Shown here: positions 1-10,412 of the stretch, piece after piece | Position numbering within the stretch: position 1 is the stretch's first letter | How the letters are laid out: each line of letters begins with the position of its first letter | Source: Hyphomicrobium_A sp963817485 | GTDB taxonomy: Bacteria > Pseudomonadota > Alphaproteobacteria > Rhizobiales > Hyphomicrobiaceae | Length of the DNA stretch: 64,000 nt | Direction: 5' to 3' | Assembly (NCBI GenBank): GCA_963817485.1 | Contig: CAWFOR010000020.1 | Location: 124,001-188,000 of the forward strand | Notes under the pieces: model-generated | Databases searched by the model: none | Told to the model about the DNA's origin: nothing | What the model saw: the letters and a program-made list of their open reading frames with translations, nothing else | Position numbers and translations under genes: made by a program

Positions 1-1145
1 TGGCGACCGTCGATCATGGCCTGCGGTCTGAGTCTCGGCGTGAGGCGCAGTGGGTCGGCGAGCAGGCGCGCGCGATGGGGCTCGCGCACGAGATCCTCAC
101 CTGGGAGGGCGGCAAGCCTTCGACCGGCGTGCAGGATGCGGCGCGCGAGGCGCGCTATCGCCTCCTGTCGGAGCTGGCGCAGCGCTACCGCCCTTCGGGC
201 TCCGTCGCCGTCGTTACGGCGCACACGGAGGATGACCAGGCCGAGACGTTTCTCATGCGGCTCGCGCGCGGCAGCGGGCTGGACGGGCTCGCGGCCATGA
301 GCGCATCCCGCCCGCTCGATCGCGATGCCGGTTGCCAGCTCGTGCGGCCGTTGCTCGCGATCCCGGGCGCGCGTCTCAGGGCCACGCTGAGAGCGGCAGG
401 CCTCTCTTGGCTGGAAGACCCCAGCAACGATTGCGACCGCTTCGAGCGCGTGCGCCTGCGCCAGGCCAGGGCGGCGCTCGCAGCTCTCGGGCTCGCCCCC
501 GAGAAGATCGCGCTCAGCGCCCGGCGCCTTGAGCGTGCGCGCGCCGCCCTCGAGGAGGCGGCTCATCGGCTGCAAACCGATGCACGTCTCGATTTGCACG
601 GCGGCACCTACGCGAGCCTCGATGCGAGGACGTTCGTCGGCGCGGCCGAGGAGGTGCGCGTGCGCCTCCTTGCGCGCCTGATTGCCGCCTTCGGAGGACA
701 GTCGGAGCCGGCGCGGCTGGCAAAGTTAGAATCGCTGCTCGCCCGCCTTGGCGAGCCGGAGTTCCGACCCACTACGCTTGGCGGCGCCATCGTTCAGCGG
801 CGCGCGGGCGAGATCCTTGTTCACCGCGAGCCGGGTCGCAAGGCGCTGCCCGAGATCGAGCTGTCCCCCGGCGAAGCCGCGGTGTGGGACCTCCGCTTTC
901 GTGTCGCGGCCGATCCAGAGCTTGCTACGCCGGTGATCGTGGCCCCGCTCGGCCGGTCCGGCTTTGCGAAGCTGCGCCAGCAACTTGAACGCGACCCGAA
1001 GATTCCGGCACGCGCCGCGGCGACGCTGCCCGCCTTCTGGCAGGAGGGCACTCTGCTGGCCGTCCCGGCTCTGGCGACCCTGCCGTGGCCTGCGGCAGCT
1101 TGGACCAACCAGGCCATGCTCTGCGGTAGTGAATTCCTCTGGTAG
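1..1145 (+). CDS. tilS: tRNA(Ile)-lysidine synthase, 5' end missing
   Basis: TilS adds lysine to the wobble cytidine of the tRNA-Ile that reads AUA. The reading frame is already open at base 3 and begins ATVDHGLR-SES, the second conserved block of the N-terminal PP-loop ATPase domain, so the true start and the SGGxDS-type ATP loop lie upstream of the window. The internal Met at base 75 is not the start. The block HTEDDQAETFLMRLARGSG (about base 220-270) is the classic TilS signature, followed by the substrate-binding region and a C-terminal domain ending at 1145. ftsH follows on the same strand, an order usual in Hyphomicrobiales. Partial because of the window edge, not broken. Confidence 0.93.
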   Translation, partial: ATVDHGLRSESRREAQWVGEQARAMGLAHEILTWEGGKPSTGVQDAAREARYRLLSELAQRYRPSGSVAVVTAHTEDDQAETFLMRLARGSGLDGLAAMSASRPLDRDAGCQLVRPLLAIPGARLRATLRAAGLSWLEDPSNDCDRFERVRLRQARAALAALGLAPEKIALSARRLERARAALEEAAHRLQTDARLDLHGGTYASLDARTFVGAAEEVRVRLLARLIAAFGGQSEPARLAKLESLLARLGEPEFRPTTLGGAIVQRRAGEILVHREPGRKALPEIELSPGEAAVWDLRFRVAADPELATPVIVAPLGRSGFAKLRQQLERDPKIPARAAATLPAFWQEGTLLAVPALATLPWPAAAWTNQAMLCGSEFLW

Positions 1146-1261
1146 CGCCACATGGCGCCTTGTTTGCGGGCTATAGTTGCCCCTCGGGTCACCATTAAGC
1201 CGGATGCCTGCTGCGCTGGGCCGCATCCTTGTTAAGGTCCTGGGGAGCCCAATGCGTGTAA

Positions 1262-1291
1262 CTTGGCAATAACCAGGCCCGCACCTATGTT
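1262..1291 (+). promoter_or_regulatory. Candidate heat-shock (RpoH-type) promoter of ftsH
   Basis: CTTGGC at 1262-1267, a 16-base spacer, then CCTATGTT at 1284-1291, about 80 bases before the ftsH start. This resembles the alphaproteobacterial RpoH pattern (CTTG, 16-17 bases, CCTATNT-like). ftsH is a known sigma-32 regulon member in other proteobacteria, which raises plausibility; the match is by eye only. Confidence 0.4.
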
Positions 1292-1369
1292 AACGGTGAG
1301 CTTCGCGGCGGCGCGTCGAGCGATTCCAAGATCTGCGCCGGCTCGCAGCCGGGCTCTATAGGGAACGCA

Positions 1370-3307
<1,938 letters not shown>

Positions 3308-3332
3308 GCGAAACCGCCAAAGGCTTTAGATG

Positions 3333-3363
3333 CGGCCGCGGACCTCCGCGGCCGTTTCTTTTT
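3333..3363 (+). terminator. Rho-independent terminator after ftsH
   Basis: Perfect 10-bp stem CGGCCGCGGA / TCCGCGGCCG with a 2-base loop, followed by TTTCTTTTT. It sits 25 bases past the ftsH stop and ends before the folP start at 3381. Confidence 0.85.
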
Positions 3364-3380
3364 GCTGGGTGCCTTCTCTG

Positions 3381-4470
3381 ATGCAGCGCGCAATCTACGT
3401 TCGGCCCGTCGGCATTTTCCCCGCGCCTTTGGGCGATGACCGCGAGGAGGCCTGGAGCGGCCTGCCGCTCGCGGGCCAGCCGCTACGCTTTGCTGCGATC
3501 GAGATCATCGAGCGGGAGGGCGCGCGCATAGCGCGCCGCCTCGCCTCGGTCGGCGACGCCTTCGAGCGCGACTGGGGCCGCCACACCTTGCAGGCGTCCG
3601 AGCTGATGGAGGCCATCACCGCGCCGCGCGCGCGCCTCGCGGGGTTGTCGCTCGAAGCGCCCTCGCATCATGGGCATCGTCAACGTGACGCCCGACAGCT
3701 TCTCCGACGGCGGCCGGCTCTCATCGGTGCAGGCCGCGGTCGATCACGCGCTGCGGCTCGCAGACGAGGGCGCCGACATCATCGATATCGGTGGCGAGTC
3801 GACGCGCCCCGGCGCCGGCTACGTGCCGGTTGCCGACGAGCTCGCCCGCGTCATCCCGGTGATCGAGGGCCTGCGCCCGCGCACCCGCGCGCTGATCTCC
3901 ATCGACACGCGCAAGGCCGAGGTGATGCGCCGCGCGGCGGCGGCGGGCGCCGATATCCTCAACGATGTCTCGGCGCTGACACATGACCCTGCTTCGTTGG
4001 GCGTTGCGGTCGAGACGGGGCTGCCAGTGATCCTGATGCACGCCCTGGGCGACCCCAAGACCATGAACGACAATCCGCAGTACAGCGATGTGGTCCTGGA
4101 CGTGTTCGACTTTCTCGAAGAGCGGATCGCTGCCTGCGTGGCGGCGGGCATTCCCAAGGCCAAGCTCGTCGCCGATCCCGGCATCGGCTTCGGCAAGCAC
4201 CTGCACCACAACGTCGCCGTCATGGCCGGCTTGGCGCTTTATCACGGGCTCGGCGTGCCGATCCTGCTCGGCGCCTCGCGCAAGAAGCTGATCGACCACA
4301 TTTCCGACGCCCCGCAGCCGAAAGATCGCGTGCCGGGCTCGCTCGCCGCCGCGCTCGCCGGCGTCGCGCAAGGCGTGCAGATCGTGCGCGTGCACGACGT
4401 AGCGGCGACGCGCCAAGCGCTGGCGGTATGGCGCGCATCGACCACCGGCTCGCAGGACGGGCTGGCGTAG
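3381..4470 (+). CDS. folP: Dihydropteroate synthase (one-base frameshift in the assembly)
   Basis: Condenses p-aminobenzoate with hydroxymethyl-dihydropterin diphosphate in folate synthesis. The protein begins MQRAIYVRPVG and carries a roughly 95-residue N-terminal extension like that of many Hyphomicrobiales FolP proteins. Near 3655-3668 the frame changes: upstream frame reads ...LAGLSLE, downstream frame reads RPRIMGIVNVTPDSFSDGG, the pterin-site signature. The catalytic TIM barrel then continues intact (DIGGESTRPGA, SIDTRK, DPGIGFGK, GASRK). Total length is 1090 bases, one more than a whole number of codons, so a single extra base explains the break. A truncated protein starting at the MGIVN methionine (3670) would lack the extension. 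The gene is normally essential, so a sequence error is the likely cause. Confidence 0.9.
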
Positions 4471-4488
4471 GGGAGCCGGGGGTGGAGT

Positions 4489-5049
4489 ATGGAGTTCGCG
4501 TTTCGGTACGATCCAGAGCACCTCAAGACCTATCAAAGGCTCGCGTCGCATCGGGTCGAAGCGAAAAACACCGACTACGTCGCCGCGTGGTGGGGCTGGA
4601 TGCTGGGCTACACGCTCGTGGCCGGCGCGGCGCTCGCCTGCGCCTACCTGGTTTTTCCGGAGCTGACCGGGAGGCCCTTTGCCCTGCTGGAGTTCGCCTG
4701 CGGCTTCGTCGCCGGGGTGGCCGTCGTCTACGCAATGTCGTGGCGGCGTTATCGCCGGCTGACCGGCAGAGTGGTCAAGGCCGATGGCCCGACGCTGGCG
4801 GAGCACCACGTCGTTGTCGCCGAGGATGGGCTGAGATCGACCAGCCGTCTGGTTGATCACGTCTATCGCTGGGCTGCCTTCGAGGGCGTGACGGTTCATG
4901 ACGGGGTTATCGTGCTGTGGACCGAGCCTGGAGCCGGAGCGCTGGTGCCGCGCAGCGCTTTCACCGACCCGGCGGCCGAAATGGCGTTCATTGACGCCGT
5001 ACGGAGCCATATCGCCTCCGCGCCGGAAAAAGTCGGGACGCTGGGCTAA
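4489..5049 (+). CDS. YcxB-like membrane protein
   Basis: A 186-residue protein with two adjacent membrane spans (about 34-56 and 62-82) and a C-terminal cytoplasmic domain. The domain stretch ...YRWAAFEGVTVHDGVIVLW followed by a residue run ending VPRSAF is the hallmark of the YcxB-like C-terminal domain. Function is unknown in the family. It lies 18 bases after folP and before glmM on the same strand, and may be transcribed with folP. Confidence 0.75.
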   Translation: MEFAFRYDPEHLKTYQRLASHRVEAKNTDYVAAWWGWMLGYTLVAGAALACAYLVFPELTGRPFALLEFACGFVAGVAVVYAMSWRRYRRLTGRVVKADGPTLAEHHVVVAEDGLRSTSRLVDHVYRWAAFEGVTVHDGVIVLWTEPGAGALVPRSAFTDPAAEMAFIDAVRSHIASAPEKVGTLG

Positions 5050-5146
5050 GGGAGCCGCCGAGGCCCGAAATTCGGGCCCGGTTGAGCGGCACGACGTAAC
5101 CTGCGTAATCTGCACAAACAGGATTTGAGGTAAGTCGGCGGCTCCC
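5050..5146. repeat. Inverted repeat with 12-bp perfect arms between the YcxB-like gene and glmM
   Basis: GGGAGCCGCCGA at 5050-5061 and TCGGCGGCTCCC at 5135-5146 are exact reverse complements 73 bases apart. Inside lies a second palindrome, GCCCGAAATTCGGGC at about 5063-5077. There is no T-run, so it is not a classic terminator. It could be a folded 3' untranslated region or a small structured RNA. Confidence 0.5.
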
Positions 5147-5274
5147 TGGCGCCATAGTGATAGGCATGCGTTTACCATGTCGGGGGGCCGGGTAAGCGCT
5201 TGCGCTCGCCCCAAGCGATTTTGCAGTAATTAAAGCGCAAACTTCACCGACGAACGACCCACTGGGGGATGCCC

Positions 5275-6624
5275 ATGTCGCGCCGCTATTTCGGAACCGA
5301 TGGCATTCGCGGCCTAGCCAACACCTCGCCGATGACGTCGGAGGTGGCGCTGAAGGTCGGCATGGCCGCGGGCAAGATCTTCCAGAACGGCAACTACCGG
5401 CACCGCGTCGTCATCGGCAAGGATACCCGCCTGTCGGGCTACATGCTCGAGGCCGCGCTCATGTCGGGGTTCACCTCGGTCGGCATGGACGTGTTTCTGC
5501 TCGGGCCGATGCCGACGCCCGCCGTCGCCATGCTGACGCGCTCGCTGCGCGCCGACCTCGGCGTCATGATCTCGGCCTCGCACAACCCGTTCGACGACAA
5601 CGGCATCAAGCTGTTCGATGCCGAAGGCTACAAGCTGTCGGACGAAACCGAGAAGAAGATCGAGGAGTTGATCGACGCCAACACCGCCGACCTGCTGGTC
5701 CCCGCCGAGGCAATTGGCCGTGCAACCCGAGTCGAAAGCGCGCAGGAGCGCTACATCGAATTCGCCAAGCGCACGCTGCCGCGCGAGCTGCGCCTCGACG
5801 GGCTGCGCATCGTGATCGATTGCGCCAACGGTGCCGGCTACAAGGTGGCGCCCGAGGCCCTTTGGGAGCTGGGCGCCGAGGTCATCAAGATCGGGGTTGA
5901 GCCCAACGGCCGCAACATCAACGACCACTGCGGCTCGACCGACCCCGACGCCCTCATCGCCAAGGTGCGCGAGGTGCGCGCCGACATCGGCATCGCGCTC
6001 GACGGTGACGCCGATCGCGTCGTCATCATCAACGAGAAGGGCCAGATGGTCGACGGCGACCAGATCATGGCCGTCATCGCGGAAGCCTGGCACGCACGCG
6101 GCAAGCTCACGGCGGGCGGCGTCGTGGCGACCGTCATGAGCAACCTCGGGCTCGAGCGCTATTTGAAGGGCATCGGCCTGTCGCTGGTGCGCACGCCCGT
6201 CGGCGACCGCTACGTCGTCGATCAGATGCGCAAGCACGGCTACAACGTCGGCGGCGAGCAGTCCGGCCACATCGTGCTGTCGGACTTCGTGACGACGGGC
6301 GACGGCCTGGTGACGGCGCTGCAGATCCTCGCCGTGGTCGTCTCCACCGGCAAGACGGTAAGCCAGGTGACGAACCGCTTCGAGGCGCTGCCGCAGATCC
6401 TGAAGAACGTGCGCTATGCCAACGGCAGCCCGCTCGAGGACAGCCGCGTCGTACGCGCGATCGACGCCGGCAAAGCCAAGCTCGGGGAGGGCGGACGCCT
6501 CGTGATCCGCCCCTCGGGCACCGAGCCGGTGATCCGCGTGATGGCGGAAGGCGACGACGAGCACCTCGTCTCGACCGTGGTCGGCGACATCGTCGCCGCC
6601 GTGCGCGCGGCCGCCGCCGCCTAA
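5275..6624 (+). CDS. glmM: Phosphoglucosamine mutase
   Basis: Interconverts glucosamine-6-phosphate and glucosamine-1-phosphate on the way to UDP-GlcNAc for peptidoglycan and lipopolysaccharide. The start at MSRRYFGTDGIRG (5275) is chosen over the ATG two codons upstream because RYFGTDGIRG is the family's N-terminus. The phosphorylated serine lies in SASHNP, Ser102, the same number as in E. coli GlmM. The metal loop DGDADRV and the phosphate-binding RPSGTEP near the C-terminus are present. At 449 residues it is full length. A 225-base spacer with an inverted repeat separates it from the gene upstream. Confidence 0.97.
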   Translation: MSRRYFGTDGIRGLANTSPMTSEVALKVGMAAGKIFQNGNYRHRVVIGKDTRLSGYMLEAALMSGFTSVGMDVFLLGPMPTPAVAMLTRSLRADLGVMISASHNPFDDNGIKLFDAEGYKLSDETEKKIEELIDANTADLLVPAEAIGRATRVESAQERYIEFAKRTLPRELRLDGLRIVIDCANGAGYKVAPEALWELGAEVIKIGVEPNGRNINDHCGSTDPDALIAKVREVRADIGIALDGDADRVVIINEKGQMVDGDQIMAVIAEAWHARGKLTAGGVVATVMSNLGLERYLKGIGLSLVRTPVGDRYVVDQMRKHGYNVGGEQSGHIVLSDFVTTGDGLVTALQILAVVVSTGKTVSQVTNRFEALPQILKNVRYANGSPLEDSRVVRAIDAGKAKLGEGGRLVIRPSGTEPVIRVMAEGDDEHLVSTVVGDIVAAVRAAAAA

Positions 6625-6687
6625 GGCCGCGAACCGCGGCATACGCGCCGTCTCCCGCGCATGTCGGAACAGGCTCCGCCCATGTCC

Positions 6688-6812
6688 GGGAGAGGTCGCG
6701 AGCCGCGCTTTGGCGGGGCGAGCGGGTGAGGGGTTACACGCTCAACGAAGCGCACACCCCTCACCCGGCTGTCGTGCTGCGCACGTCAGCCGACCTCTCC
6801 CAATGGGAGAGG
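6688..6812. repeat. Palindromic intergenic repeat element
   Basis: Nested inverted repeats. The outer arms are GGGAGAGGTCG (6688-6698) and CGACCTCTCCC (6791-6801), an exact 11-bp pair. The inner arms are GGGTGAGGGG (6724-6733) and CCCCTCACCC (6757-6766). A terminal hairpin CTCTCCC-AAT-GGGAGAG spans 6796-6812. The same words (CCCCTCACCCGG, CGACCTCTCCC) recur in the element inside uvrB at 54134-54288, so this is a dispersed repeat family. It sits in the 422-base gap after glmM; the rest of that gap (6813-7046) shows nothing clear beyond presumed promoter sequence. Confidence 0.7.
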
Positions 6813-7046
6813 TGAAGGGCCCACGTCCCCGAAGATTGAAACCTTTTGTTTACGTCTGTGGCGCGGCTCCGGCACGCCGTCGCGCGGGGCTTTGAGCGCG
6901 TATGCGCAGGACATCCGTTTCAAAACGAAACGGCGATTAAGCGTCCCTTAAACCTTCTCCCCCATAGTCGCCCATGAGCACGTTTTGCGTTCGCCAGACG
7001 AAGGCCGCGTGAGTCTGCGGCGGACAGTATTGAAAAGGGACGTATC

Positions 7047-7865
7047 ATGAATACCAATCGCGGTTCCTACATGTTGGGCGCTGCGCTCGGGTCAGCTCTC
7101 GTGCTTACCTTGTGCGTCAAAGCCCATGCGGCGGACATCTATGAGGCTCCGCCAGCTCGTCGTCGAAGCGGTTCCTCCTCCTCCCCCCCTCGATCGCGGG
7201 ATCTACCTCAAGAGCTACATCGGCCAGGCCAACCCGGACGTCGGGAGCATCTGGACCGAAGGCTACAACACCGACAACACCTTCAAGGTGTTCCACGACG
7301 ACATCAAGAGCTCCATGCTGTACGGCCTCGGCATCGGCTGGCAGCACAGCCACTGGCTGCGCTTCGATCTCACGGGTGAGTATCGTGGCGACGCCCTCTT
7401 TGTTGGCCAGGACCGCTATCAGCTCTTCGGCGGCGGCACCGACGAGTACACGGCCGACATCCAAAGCTGGCTGGGCCTCGCCAACGCCTACATCGATCTC
7501 GGATGCTGGCGCGGGTTCACGCCGTACGTCGGTGCGGGCATTGGCTTCGCGACGATCTCGGTGAACGGACTAGAGGACGTCAACACACCGCAGGGCGAGC
7601 ACGTTCTACGGCGCCGACCACACCACCACGAACTTCGCTTGGGCGCTGTACGCCGGCACGAGCTACGACATCAGCCCGCAGCTGGCGCTGGATCTGTCGT
7701 ACCGCTATGCCAGCCTCGGCACCGCCAAGAGCGGTGTAGCCACCGCCTTCGACGGCTCCGAGCTCCTACAGCGGCCTCTTCATCAAGGACATCACGTCGA
7801 ACGATCTGCTGCTGGGCTTCCGCTACAAGCTCCAGCACGATGCTCCGCTCTACGCCGTGAAGTAA
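7047..7865 (+). CDS. Outer-membrane beta-barrel protein, three frameshifts
   Basis: The start MNTNRGSYMLGAALGSALVLT is a signal peptide ending near AHAAD, after a good AAAAGGGA ribosome site. The product then continues across three frames: the second section runs from about 7160 (GIYLKSYIGQANPDVG, ..FDLTGEYRGD, ..GFTPYVGAGIGFA), the third from about 7598 (STFYGADHTTTNFAW, ..LALDLSYRYASLGTAKSG), the fourth from about 7767 (YSGLFIKDITSNDLLLGFRYKL) to the stop at 7863. Alternating-strand segments with Tyr/Trp and a C-terminal aromatic-rich strand are typical of the OmpA/Omp25-like barrel family of Hyphomicrobiales. Breaks lie near 7150-7170, 7597 and 7760, each equal to one extra base. This gene could be a true pseudogene, but similar single breaks in conserved genes suggest sequence errors. 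Confidence 0.75.
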
Positions 7866-7872
7866 GACCTCT

Positions 7873-7945
7873 GCCGGCCGCCCGCGCGGCCGGCGGCACC
7901 ACAAGCTTCTGCCGGGCGCTCCACACTTCCGCGAGCGCCCGGCAG
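7873..7945. repeat. Two perfect hairpins between the two barrel genes
   Basis: GCCGGCCGC / GCGGCCGGC (7873-7894, 4-base loop) and CTGCCGGGCGCT / AGCGCCCGGCAG (7909-7945, 13-base loop). Both arms match exactly. They follow the first barrel gene and probably stabilise the transcript's 3' end or end transcription, though no T-run follows. The rest of the gap up to 8161 holds no recognisable gene. Confidence 0.5.
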
Positions 7946-8161
7946 CTCTAAAGGCCCCGACCTGTCGTCCGGGCCGCCCCCGAGTTCTCAAGTTCGCTTT
8001 CCTGGTTCGATTACGCGTGAGGCAGGCGCATTCCGCCCGCAGAGCCTCGTCGAGGCGCGGGTTGTTTGTTCTCCCGTCTTTGGAAGCGGCCGGCCGGATC
8101 AGACTTGAGTCGTGGGGCGAAGCTTCGGCTTCCCTCGCCGCCGATTGAGGGACCGAAGACG

Positions 8162-9010
8162 ATGAGACGGACACTTATCAGCATTTCGCTTGCCCCGATG
8201 CTGGGGGCGGCCCTGGCGCTGGCGCTCGGCGCCGGCGCGCTTGCCCCGGCCGCCCACGCCGGCGACTTCGGCCGCGGCCCCGTCTATGGAAACGGCTACG
8301 AGCCCGGCGGCCCGCCGACACCCGTCCCGGCGCCGATCCCCGTGCCCGTCTATGAGCCCGAGTGGTACTTCCGCGCGGATTTCGCCGCGGGCTTCGGCTC
8401 CCAGCCTTCGATCACCACGACCGGGACACCGTTCGCCGGCCGCACGATCGGGCTCAGCCCGAGCTGGCTCAGCGAGGATTTCCTGCCCTCCTTCACCGGC
8501 GGCGTCGGCGTCGGCTACGTCTGGGGCCCCGCCTTCCGCACCGATTTCACGGTCGATGTCCATTCCATCATGGATGCCAATTTCAGCGCCACGCAGACAT
8601 ATCCGGGCGGCACGGTCGCCGTGCAGGACAAGACCCGCTTCATGTCGACGATCCTGCTCTGGAACGCCTACTACGACATCCGCACGGGAACGGCCTTCAC
8701 GCCCTACATCGGCGGCGGCGCCGGCTTTGCTGCCAATCAGTTGACGCGCTCCAGCATCGCTACAGATACGGTCGCGGCCAGCAGCTTCAGCGTGAGCGAC
8801 CGCACCACGCGCATAAATTTCGCCGGCGCCGCCATGGCCGGCCTCACCTACGACATCAACAGCATCGTGTCGCTCGACGTCGGCTACCGCTTTCTCTACA
8901 TCGGCGGCACAGACATCGACCTGGTGCTGAATGGCGTCAATTCGGACGTGACCGTCGGCGGCATCAGCGAGCACCAGATCCGCGCAGGCTTGCGCTTCTA
9001 CATCGACTGA
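8162..9010 (+). CDS. Outer-membrane beta-barrel protein
   Basis: A 282-residue exported protein. The start MRRTLISISLAPMLG is followed by a long Ala/Leu-rich signal peptide cleaved near AAHAGD. A Pro/Val/Pro-rich linker (about residues 38-60) precedes the barrel, which begins WYFRADFAAGFG. Strand motifs include FTGGVGVGYVWG, FRTDFTVD and IGGGAGFAANQ, ending HQIRAGLRFYID with a C-terminal aromatic as expected for barrel insertion. It belongs to the same porin-like family as the upstream gene and is probably a tandem paralogue. Upstream in-frame sequence to 8066 lacks a signal peptide, so the Met at 8162 is preferred. Confidence 0.8.
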   Translation: MRRTLISISLAPMLGAALALALGAGALAPAAHAGDFGRGPVYGNGYEPGGPPTPVPAPIPVPVYEPEWYFRADFAAGFGSQPSITTTGTPFAGRTIGLSPSWLSEDFLPSFTGGVGVGYVWGPAFRTDFTVDVHSIMDANFSATQTYPGGTVAVQDKTRFMSTILLWNAYYDIRTGTAFTPYIGGGAGFAANQLTRSSIATDTVAASSFSVSDRTTRINFAGAAMAGLTYDINSIVSLDVGYRFLYIGGTDIDLVLNGVNSDVTVGGISEHQIRAGLRFYID

Positions 9011-9134
9011 GGCTGGGACCGCGATTGCGCCTGCGGCGTTTGCGACGTCGGCATGCCGCTTCCCCTTTGGGCTCGCACGCTCTAGACCGGGCGCGGCCCC
9101 GGCGCCTTGCCGCGGCGATAGCCGGCCCGAGCCC

Positions 9135-10277
9135 ATGCAGACCGTCAAGCCCAACGAGCGGCCTCACAATCCGAACTTCTCCTGCGGGCCGTGCGCGAAG
9201 CGCCCCGGTTGGACGCCGGACGTGCTGCGCTCCGCCCTCACGGGCCGCTCGCACCGGGCGCCCGCGGCTCTCGCGCGTCTCAAGCTCGCCATCGACAAGA
9301 CCAAGCAGCTCCTGCAGCTTCCTGCCGGCTATCGCGTGGCGATCGTGCCCGGCTCCGACACCGGCGCCTTCGAGATGGCGCTGTGGACGATGCTCGGCGC
9401 GCGCGGCGTCGACGTGCTGGCGTGGGAGGATTTCGGCAAGCGCTGGGTCGGCGACATCGTCGCGCAGTTGCAGCTCGCCGATGCCCGCGTGCTCGAGGCC
9501 GACTACGGACGCTTGCCCGACCTCGGCAAAGTCGATTTCGACCGCGACGTCGTCTTTACCTGGAACGGCACCTCATCCGGCGTGCGCGTGCCGGGCAGCG
9601 GCTGGATTCCGGCGGGGCGCCGCGGGCTCACATTCGTGGACGCCACCTCGGCCGTGTTCGCTCAGGAGATCGACTGGCGCAAAGTCGATGTCGCCACCTT
9701 CTCGTGGCAGAAGGTGATGGGCGGGGAGGCCGCGCACGGAATGCTGATCCTCTCGCCGCGCGCGGTGGAGCGCCTCGAGAGCTACGCGCCGCCGTGGCCG
9801 CTGCCCAAGCTGTTCCGCCTCACGCAGGACGGCCGCCTGCTCGACGGCCTTTTCCAAGGCGTGACCATCAACACGCCGTCGATGCTTTGCGTCGAGGACT
9901 ATCTCGACGCCCTGGCGTGGGGCGAAAGCATAGGCGGCCTTGCGGCGCTGCAGGCGCGCGCGGACGCGAATGCGAAAGTTCTGTTCGACTGGATCGACCG
10001 CACGCCGTGGATTGAAAACCTCGCCGTCGATCCGGCGACGCGGTCGAACACGTCGGTGTGCCTGCGGCTCACAGCGCGCGAGCAGGAGGGTGCGATCTGC
10101 CGGCACATCGCGGCGCGGCTCGAGGAGGAGGGCGTGGCGCATGACATCGGCGCCTATCGCACCGCGCCTCCCGGCTTGCGTATCTGGTGCGGATCCACGA
10201 TCGAAAAGCGCGATCTGGAGCTGCTCCTCCCCTGGCTCGACTGGGCCTATTCGGAGCCCGCGGCCGCATTAACCTAG
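9135..10277 (+). CDS. serC: Phosphoserine aminotransferase, rhizobial type
   Basis: PLP enzyme making 3-phosphoserine from 3-phosphohydroxypyruvate in serine synthesis. The 380 residues match the divergent SerC branch of Hyphomicrobiales (PNFSCGPCAKRPGW at the N-terminus, SHRAPAALARLK, then IVPGSDTGAFEMALW). The PLP lysine is predicted at residue 193 within SWQKVMGGEAAHG. In many relatives serC is followed directly by serA, but here an unrelated DUF4139 gene follows and serA is not in the window. The gene is intact. Confidence 0.92.
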   Translation: MQTVKPNERPHNPNFSCGPCAKRPGWTPDVLRSALTGRSHRAPAALARLKLAIDKTKQLLQLPAGYRVAIVPGSDTGAFEMALWTMLGARGVDVLAWEDFGKRWVGDIVAQLQLADARVLEADYGRLPDLGKVDFDRDVVFTWNGTSSGVRVPGSGWIPAGRRGLTFVDATSAVFAQEIDWRKVDVATFSWQKVMGGEAAHGMLILSPRAVERLESYAPPWPLPKLFRLTQDGRLLDGLFQGVTINTPSMLCVEDYLDALAWGESIGGLAALQARADANAKVLFDWIDRTPWIENLAVDPATRSNTSVCLRLTAREQEGAICRHIAARLEEEGVAHDIGAYRTAPPGLRIWCGSTIEKRDLELLLPWLDWAYSEPAAALT

Positions 10278-10412
10278 CGCCCGCGGGCGCCAGGCCGGCG
10301 CCGCCAACCGCCTTGATCGGCCGTCATAATTCAGACGTGAAACGATCCCACTCGTCGTGCGGATTTGCCCGGCGGCCGCAGCCGTCATCAGAGCAAGGTT
10401 AGGGGAAAAACG

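Noticed and set aside
3655..3668. Programmed ribosomal frameshift in folP
   Set aside because: No slippery heptamer or stimulatory structure, and many other genes in the window show similar breaks; a sequence error is simpler.
3721..5214. 497-codon minus-strand frame across folP and the YcxB-like gene
   Set aside because: Shadow of conserved plus-strand genes, Arg/His-rich and without any domain.
5314..6642. 442-codon frame antisense to glmM
   Set aside because: Same shadow effect; His/Asp/Val-rich, no motif.
8362..9717. 451-codon frame overlapping the second barrel gene and serC
   Set aside because: Arg/His-rich shadow in another frame of two real genes.
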